From the NCBI GenBank assembly GCA_900772715.1, contig CAAGRN010000224.1, positions 1-8,416 of the forward strand: DNA of 8,416 nucleotides, in the 5' to 3' direction. The position numbers and the translations under genes were made by a program. How positions within the stretch are numbered: position 1 is the stretch's first letter; each line of letters begins with the position of its first letter. The DNA comes from an uncultured Subdoligranulum sp. GTDB taxonomy: Bacteria > Bacillota_A > Clostridia > Oscillospirales > Ruminococcaceae. The notes beneath the pieces were generated by a model that worked only from the letters and a program-made list of their open reading frames with translations, searched no databases and had not been told where the DNA came from. Shown here in pieces: positions 5,307-8,416 of this stretch.

Positions 5307-5336
5307 TTGACAAATACCCCTTATATCGCGTATAAT
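5307..5336 (+). promoter_or_regulatory. rpmH: rpmH promoter (consensus sigma-A)
   Basis: A perfect TTGACA (5307-5312), an 18-nt spacer and a perfect TATAAT (5331-5336) precede rpmH. Transcription should start at about 5343, giving an 80-nt leader. This strength fits a ribosomal protein gene. Confidence 0.88.
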
Positions 5337-5344
5337 CTAAGTCT

Positions 5345-5401
5345 GCAAGGCTGCCCCAGTGTATGGGCATTAGCCTGCTTGCAAAACAGCCCAAACTGGG
5401 G
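5345..5401 (+). promoter_or_regulatory. Structured rpmH leader with two competing stems
   Basis: Stem A pairs GCAAG (5345-5349) with CTTGC (5378-5382), GCT (5350-5352) with AGC (5372-5374), and GCCC (5353-5356) with GGGC (5365-5368). Stem B pairs CCCCAGT (5354-5360) with ACTGGGG (5395-5401). They share bases 5354-5356, so they are largely exclusive. Stem B ends 9 nt before the GGAGG (5411-5415). Regulation of L34 translation is a hypothesis; I do not recognise a known riboswitch or leader family. Confidence 0.45.
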
Positions 5402-5423
5402 ATTTCAACAGGAGGAATGAAAA

Positions 5424-5558
5424 ATGAAGCGTACTTTCCAGCCGAAGAAGCGTCAGCGCAGCCGTGTTCACGGTTTCCTGCAGCGTATGGCCACCAAGAA
5501 CGGCCGCAAGGTCATTGCCCGCCGCCGCGCTAAGGGTCGCAAGAGCCTGACCGTCTGA
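5424..5558 (+). CDS. rpmH: 50S ribosomal protein L34
   Basis: This 44-residue, Lys/Arg-rich protein is the canonical length of bL34, a late-assembling component of the large subunit that binds 23S rRNA. It opens with [18 protein letters not shown], continues with [19 protein letters not shown] and ends KSLTV, matching the family throughout. The ATG at 5424 is supported by GGAGG at 5411-5415, 8 nt upstream. It has its own consensus promoter and is followed 23 nt later by an intrinsic terminator, so it is at least partly transcribed apart from rnpA even though the two genes are adjacent in most bacteria. Confidence 0.98.
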   Translation: MKRTFQPKKRQRSRVHGFLQRMATKNGRKVIARRRAKGRKSLTV

Positions 5559-5578
5559 TCTTTGGAATACAATGAAGT

Positions 5579-5612
5579 AAAGGGTTGCTGATTTTGTCAG
5601 CAGCCCTTTTTT
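5579..5612 (+). terminator. Intrinsic terminator after rpmH
   Basis: GGGTTGCTGA (5582-5591), loop TTTTG, TCAGCAGCCC (5597-5606): a 10-bp stem with one G-U pair, preceded by AAA and followed by T6 (5607-5612). It separates rpmH from rnpA, probably giving excess L34 message over RNase P protein message by partial read-through. Confidence 0.88.
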
Positions 5613-5626
5613 CAAAATAAGATTCG

Positions 5627-5682
5627 CCGGGCAGGGCAATTTTGCCCGGGAAATTTACACCCCGGGCGGTCAGGCACCGCCC
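5627..5682. repeat. Two GC hairpins between the rpmH terminator and rnpA
   Basis: CCGGGCA (5627-5633) pairs with TGCCCGG (5643-5649), and GGGCGGT (5664-5670) pairs with ACCGCCC (5676-5682, loop CAGGC). No T-run follows either. They would lie in the rnpA leader if transcription reads through. No GTAG head is present, so they are not counted with the REP-like family. No clear promoter for rnpA is visible. Confidence 0.5.
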
Positions 5683-5713
5683 CCGCAATGGATAGATAAA
5701 AAGGACTCTCACC

Positions 5714-6076
5714 ATGCGATACCGCGTTTTAAATAAAAACTGGCAGTTCAACCGCGTGTACGGGCGCGGCAAAAGCTATGTGCATCCGCACGTTGTGCTG
5801 TATGTAGCCAAAAACAGGGTGGGGTATACCCGCATCGGGCTGACCGCCACCAAAAAGGTCGGTCACGCCGTGCAGCGCAACCGCGCCCGCCGCGTAATGC
5901 GCGCAGCACTTTGCGAACACCTCTCGCAAAATGTCGGCGGATATGATATAATACTGGTAGCACGCGGTCAGACCCCCCGCTTAAAAAGCACGCAGCTCAG
6001 CAAAACGCTGGGCAAGCTGTTTGCCAAGGCGGGTCTGCCCGACAAGGCAGCGCCCGTGCCGCCCGCCGCACCGTGA
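5714..6076 (+). CDS. rnpA: Ribonuclease P protein component
   Basis: RnpA is the small basic protein that partners the catalytic RNase P RNA to mature tRNA 5' ends. The 120-residue product has the family size. It shows the N-terminal [19 protein letters not shown], a central [20 protein letters not shown] (residues about 41-60, the RNR RNA-binding signature on the conserved helix) and YDIILVAR (77-84). The C-terminus ([10 protein letters not shown]) is a short low-complexity tail. AAGGA lies 8 nt before the ATG. The stop overlaps the yidD GTG by GTGA, so the two are translated together. Confidence 0.96.
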   Translation: MRYRVLNKNWQFNRVYGRGKSYVHPHVVLYVAKNRVGYTRIGLTATKKVGHAVQRNRARRVMRAALCEHLSQNVGGYDIILVARGQTPRLKSTQLSKTLGKLFAKAGLPDKAAPVPPAAP

Positions 6077-6330
6077 CCCGGCTGCTGGTGGCGCTGATCC
6101 GCTTTTACCAAAAGCACATCAGCGCGCATACGCCCGGGCATTGCCGGTTTATCCCGACCTGCAGCAACTACGCCATTCAGGCATTGCAGACCCACGGTGT
6201 CATCAAGGGCTTGCTTTTGACGATGTGGCGCATTTTGCGCTGCAACCCGTTCGGCAAATTCGGCTTTGACCCCGTACCGGAAAAAGGACGCTGGGTCAAT
6301 GAAAAGCGACGGCTGACACGGAGTAAATAA
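6073..6330 (+). CDS. yidD: Membrane protein insertion efficiency factor YidD
   Basis: YidD is a small membrane-associated protein that aids YidC-dependent insertion of inner-membrane proteins. The 85-residue product contains the family core: [34 protein letters not shown], then [21 protein letters not shown], including the conserved cysteines C24, C30 and C57. The start is a GTG at 6073 that overlaps the rnpA stop in GTGA. No separate Shine-Dalgarno is seen, so expression depends on coupling to rnpA. The N-terminal amphipathic segment probably mediates membrane association. A repeat island separates it from yidC. Confidence 0.95.
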   Translation: MTRLLVALIRFYQKHISAHTPGHCRFIPTCSNYAIQALQTHGVIKGLLLTMWRILRCNPFGKFGFDPVPEKGRWVNEKRRLTRSK

Positions 6331-6335
6331 AGATG

Positions 6336-6374
6336 GCTGCTATGCAAATCATAGTGCTGCTTTGCAAATAATAG
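6336..6374 (+). repeat. 20-bp-period tandem repeat after yidD
   Basis: GCTGCTATGCAAATCATAG (6336-6354) and GCTGCTTTGCAAATAATAG (6356-6374) match at 17 of 19 positions, separated by one base. The second copy runs directly into the left heptamer tract of island C. Confidence 0.7.
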
Positions 6375-6554
6375 ATAATAAATAATAGATAATAAATCAA
6401 GTGTGCCGCCCGCGGCGGCACATTAAAAACAAGCACGCGCATCCGGGCGGCTCGCAATGCGGTACATCAGCAGCACCCCGGCATTTGGTTTTGGCGCCCC
6501 GGCGCCAAAACCCCACCTTATTTTTTATCTTTTATCTTTTATCTATTATTTATT
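6370..6554. repeat. Composite repeat island C with inverted heptamer ends
   Basis: AATAGAT, AATAAAT, AATAGAT, AATAAAT (6370-6397) mark the left end. ATCTTTT, ATCTTTT, ATCTATT, ATTTATT (6527-6554) mark the right end in inverted orientation. Just inside lie hairpins 6402-6422 (TGTGCCGCC/GGCGGCACA) and 6487-6512 (12-bp stem). Relative to island B it is flipped: its right end carries the AAGGTGG motif (inverted) found at the left of island B. The central 65 bp show no gene. It fills most of the yidD-yidC gap. Confidence 0.7.
6487..6512. repeat. Right boundary hairpin of island C
   Basis: GGTTTTGGCGCC, CC, GGCGCCAAAACC: a perfect 12-bp stem followed by CCCACCTT and the heptamers. It corresponds to the 4744-4764 hairpin, with a changed but intact stem. 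Confidence 0.75.
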
Positions 6555-6570
6555 TTCTTTCGCCTCTCAT

Positions 6571-6598
6571 GTCTTTGTTCTGCGCAGCAAAGACCTAC
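6571..6598 (-). repeat. GTAG-headed palindrome upstream of yidC
   Basis: GTCTTTG (6571-6577) pairs with CAAAGAC (6588-6594), with an inner CTGCGCAG. CTAC follows at 6595-6598, so on the minus strand GTAG stands at the stem foot. It lies about 50 bp before the yidC start, outside the heptamer boundaries, and would be in the yidC leader. Confidence 0.55.
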
Positions 6599-6646
6599 AT
6601 AAAAAATAAAAGGTTCCGGGCGCAGACGGGACGGAATGGATAGCGT

Positions 6647-7669
6647 ATGAACTTTATGTACTTCCTCGCCAACCTGCTTGGCCCGCTGATGAAGCTGCTG
6701 TACGGCTTTATCGGCAACTACGGCATCACGATCATTGTTGCCACCGTCGTGATGAAACTCCTTCTTTTCCCGCTGGCGATCCATCAGCAGAAATCCACCG
6801 CCAAAATGTCGGTGTTTCAGCCGCTGATCAATGAGATCCAGACCAAGTACAAAAACAACCCCGAAAAACAGCAGGAGGAGCTGATGAAGCTCCAGCAGGA
6901 GCATGGCTACAACCCCATGAGCGGCTGCCTGCCCATGCTGCTGACCATGCTGGTGCTGTTCGGCTTCCTGGGCGTTGTGTATTACCCCGTCCACTACATC
7001 TTCGGCGTCAGCGATGCCGTCGTCAAGCAGGCGGCTGAGGCGATCGGTCTTGCCACCACCAACGTTTCCACCATGCAGACCGCGCTGATCCAAGCCATCC
7101 ACAACGGCGCCGTCATCTCGCCCGACCTCATCCCCGCCGAAACCGTGGCGGAGATCGCCAACTTCAACACGATGTTCTTCGGCATGGACATCTGCGACAT
7201 CGCCGGCTTCAGCCTGACCCCGCTGGCGATTTTCCCCGCCGTTGCCACCATCACGATGTTTGCCAGCTACTTCCTGACCCAGAAGCTCTCCGGTATGGAC
7301 GCCCAGATGCAGGGCAGCATGAAAATTATGATGCTGGTCATGAACCTGATGTTCGTCACCTTCTGCTTCAACGCCCCCATCGGCTTCTCCATCTACTACA
7401 GCATCTCCAACGTGCTGCAGCTGGGGCAGAGCGTCATCACCTACAAAATCTACAGCCCCGAAAAGTTTAAAAAGCAGTACGAGGAAGAAATCGCCGCCAA
7501 GCGCGCCGAGCGCAAGAAAAAGCAGACCGTCACCGTGCAGGAAAACGGCAAGGACGTGACCCGGGAGGTCGGTCTGGCGGAAGCAAACAAGCTGCGTCTG
7601 GAGGAAGCCCGCCGCCGTGAGGCCGAGCTGTACAAGGACGAGCGCACCACCCCGCTGCATCAGGATTGA
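6647..7669 (+). CDS. yidC: Membrane protein insertase YidC
   Basis: YidC/Oxa1 inserts and folds inner-membrane proteins alone or with Sec. The 340-residue protein starts MNFMYFLANLLGPLMKLLYG and has hydrophobic segments at about 20-43, 95-118, 186-210 and 226-262 (the last long enough for two). A cytoplasmic helical hairpin (HQQKSTAKMSVFQPLINEIQ, then KYKNNPEKQQEELMKL) follows the first segment. K37 sits where Bacillota members carry a basic groove residue. The region at about 120-180 is longer than in compact homologues. The C-terminal tail from 270 is highly charged (KRAERKKK, EEARRREAELYKDE), as in proteins that contact the ribosome. No lipobox signal is seen. The Shine-Dalgarno is weak (ACGGA region). 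Its likely transcript starts at rnpA or within the island. Confidence 0.95.
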   Translation: MNFMYFLANLLGPLMKLLYGFIGNYGITIIVATVVMKLLLFPLAIHQQKSTAKMSVFQPLINEIQTKYKNNPEKQQEELMKLQQEHGYNPMSGCLPMLLTMLVLFGFLGVVYYPVHYIFGVSDAVVKQAAEAIGLATTNVSTMQTALIQAIHNGAVISPDLIPAETVAEIANFNTMFFGMDICDIAGFSLTPLAIFPAVATITMFASYFLTQKLSGMDAQMQGSMKIMMLVMNLMFVTFCFNAPIGFSIYYSISNVLQLGQSVITYKIYSPEKFKKQYEEEIAAKRAERKKKQTVTVQENGKDVTREVGLAEANKLRLEEARRREAELYKDERTTPLHQD

Positions 7670-7694
7670 TATTGAATAAGGAGGGTTTTCGATT

Positions 7695-8416
7695 ATGCGT
7701 AGTATGGAAATGAGCGCCAAGACCGTTGAGGACGCCGTACAGGCTGCCTGCGACGCGCTGGGCGTGGACCGCGATGATATAAACGTCAGCTACGAAGTGC
7801 TGGAATTCCCCGCCCGTAAGCTGTTTAAGACCATCCCTGCCAAGGTGCTGGTCAAGGTCGAGGAGCCGGAAGCGGAGGTCGCCGCCCCCGTGGAAGCCGC
7901 CCCTGCCGAACAGCCCGCCCCGGCAGCCCCTGCCGAACCCGCTGCCGCTGCCGAACCCGCCCCCGCCGATGACACCGAGGTCGAGCTGGACATCGCCGCC
8001 GACCCGCGTCTGCAGGCGGCTGTGGACTACCTCGACCCGATCTTCCGCCTGATGGGCGTGGAGGATTTCAGCTTTGCCGCCTTCCGCAAGGGCGAAGCGA
8101 CCATCCTGCGCGTCACCGGCGAGCATATGGGCGCACTCATCGGTCGCCGCGGCGAAACGATGGAGAGCCTGTCCTATCTGGCAAGCTTGGTCATCAACCG
8201 TATGGAGGGTCCCTACGTCAAGCTGGGTCTGGACGTCGGCGGCTACCGCAACAAGCGCGAGGATGACCTCGGCGCACTGGCGAAGCGTCTGGCAGAGCGC
8301 GTCATCCGCACCGGCTGCTACTACGAGATGGAGCCGATGAACCCCTACGAGCGCCACATCATCCACACCGCCGTGGCGGACATCGAGGGCGTGCGCAGCG
8401 AGAGCAAGGGCGAAGG
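7695..8416 (+). CDS. jag: RNA-binding protein Jag/KhpB (3' end cut by window)
   Basis: Jag (KhpB) binds RNA and is tied to cell elongation and division in Bacillota; it is normally next to yidC. The visible 240 residues contain a Jag-N domain (AKTVEDAVQAACDALGV, about 8-55), an Ala/Pro/Glu-rich linker (about 57-92), a KH domain with the GRRG loop in GALIGRRGETMESLSYL (146-162) and an R3H domain with NPYERHIIHTAV (216-227). Only the end of the R3H domain is missing. The ATG at 7695 has a strong AAGGAGGG about 10 nt upstream and lies 25 nt after the yidC stop, so the two share an operon. In-frame ATGs at codons 4 and 6 are less well placed. Confidence 0.95.
   Translation, partial: MRSMEMSAKTVEDAVQAACDALGVDRDDINVSYEVLEFPARKLFKTIPAKVLVKVEEPEAEVAAPVEAAPAEQPAPAAPAEPAAAAEPAPADDTEVELDIAADPRLQAAVDYLDPIFRLMGVEDFSFAAFRKGEATILRVTGEHMGALIGRRGETMESLSYLASLVINRMEGPYVKLGLDVGGYRNKREDDLGALAKRLAERVIRTGCYYEMEPMNPYERHIIHTAVADIEGVRSESKGE

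Noticed and set aside
4950..5310. Short open frames on both strands within island B
   Set aside because: They read through palindromes and repeats, give Pro/Gly-rich products without family likeness, and have no good ribosome-binding site.
6539..7720. Long open frame of 393 codons on the minus strand opposite yidC
   Set aside because: Its His/Gly/Gln-rich low-complexity product is the antisense reading of a GC-rich gene; yidC on the plus strand has clear family motifs over the same bases.
7530..8366. 278-codon open frame on the minus strand opposite the yidC end and jag
   Set aside because: Antisense shadow; the plus-strand frame shows Jag-N, KH and R3H motifs.

Overview
This window is the replication-origin neighbourhood of a Bacillota (Firmicutes) chromosome. 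Leftward, on the minus strand, it reads dnaA, a small transposase gene, dnaN, an S4-domain gene (yaaA) and recF. Rightward, on the plus strand, it reads rpmH, rnpA, yidD, yidC and jag (cut by the window end). This split order is the classic dnaA-side and rpmH-side layout around a bidirectional origin. GC- and Ala/Arg-rich coding, together with AT-rich simple repeats in the gaps, suggests a high-GC gut clostridium of the Oscillospirales/Ruminococcaceae type. That placement is inference; no marker was compared with a database.

Left half (1-4560): DnaA (437 aa), a 155-aa REP-associated tyrosine transposase (RAYT, Y1/HUH family) starting 4 nt after the dnaA stop, then DnaN (369 aa), YaaA (71 aa) and RecF (370 aa). 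yaaA and recF overlap by 1 nt (TAATG). Together these genes start and sustain replication and repair stalled forks; the transposase is an intruder in an otherwise nearly invariant order.

Middle (4561-5423): dnaA promoter, a roughly 570-bp repeat island (4671-5241), a strong sigma-A-type rpmH promoter and a structured rpmH leader. Gene divergence puts oriC here, but I see no canonical DnaA box.

Right half (5424-8416): rpmH with its own terminator, then rnpA-yidD (GTGA overlap), a second repeat island (6370-6554), yidC and jag. These encode ribosomal protein L34, the RNase P protein and the membrane-insertion factors YidD/YidC, plus the RNA-binding protein Jag.

The unusual content is the repeat system. 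Nine palindromes share a 5' GTAG(G) head but have different stem sequences; GTAG at the foot of a hairpin is the hallmark of REP sequences handled by RAYT transposases, and a RAYT gene is present. One such hairpin lies inside the RAYT coding sequence and an identical inverted copy lies just downstream. Two intergenic islands are bounded by inverted heptamer tandem tracts (AAAAGAT/AATAGAT type) followed by boundary hairpins whose stems differ but stay paired. A third, cut by the left window edge, supplies the RecF stop codon.
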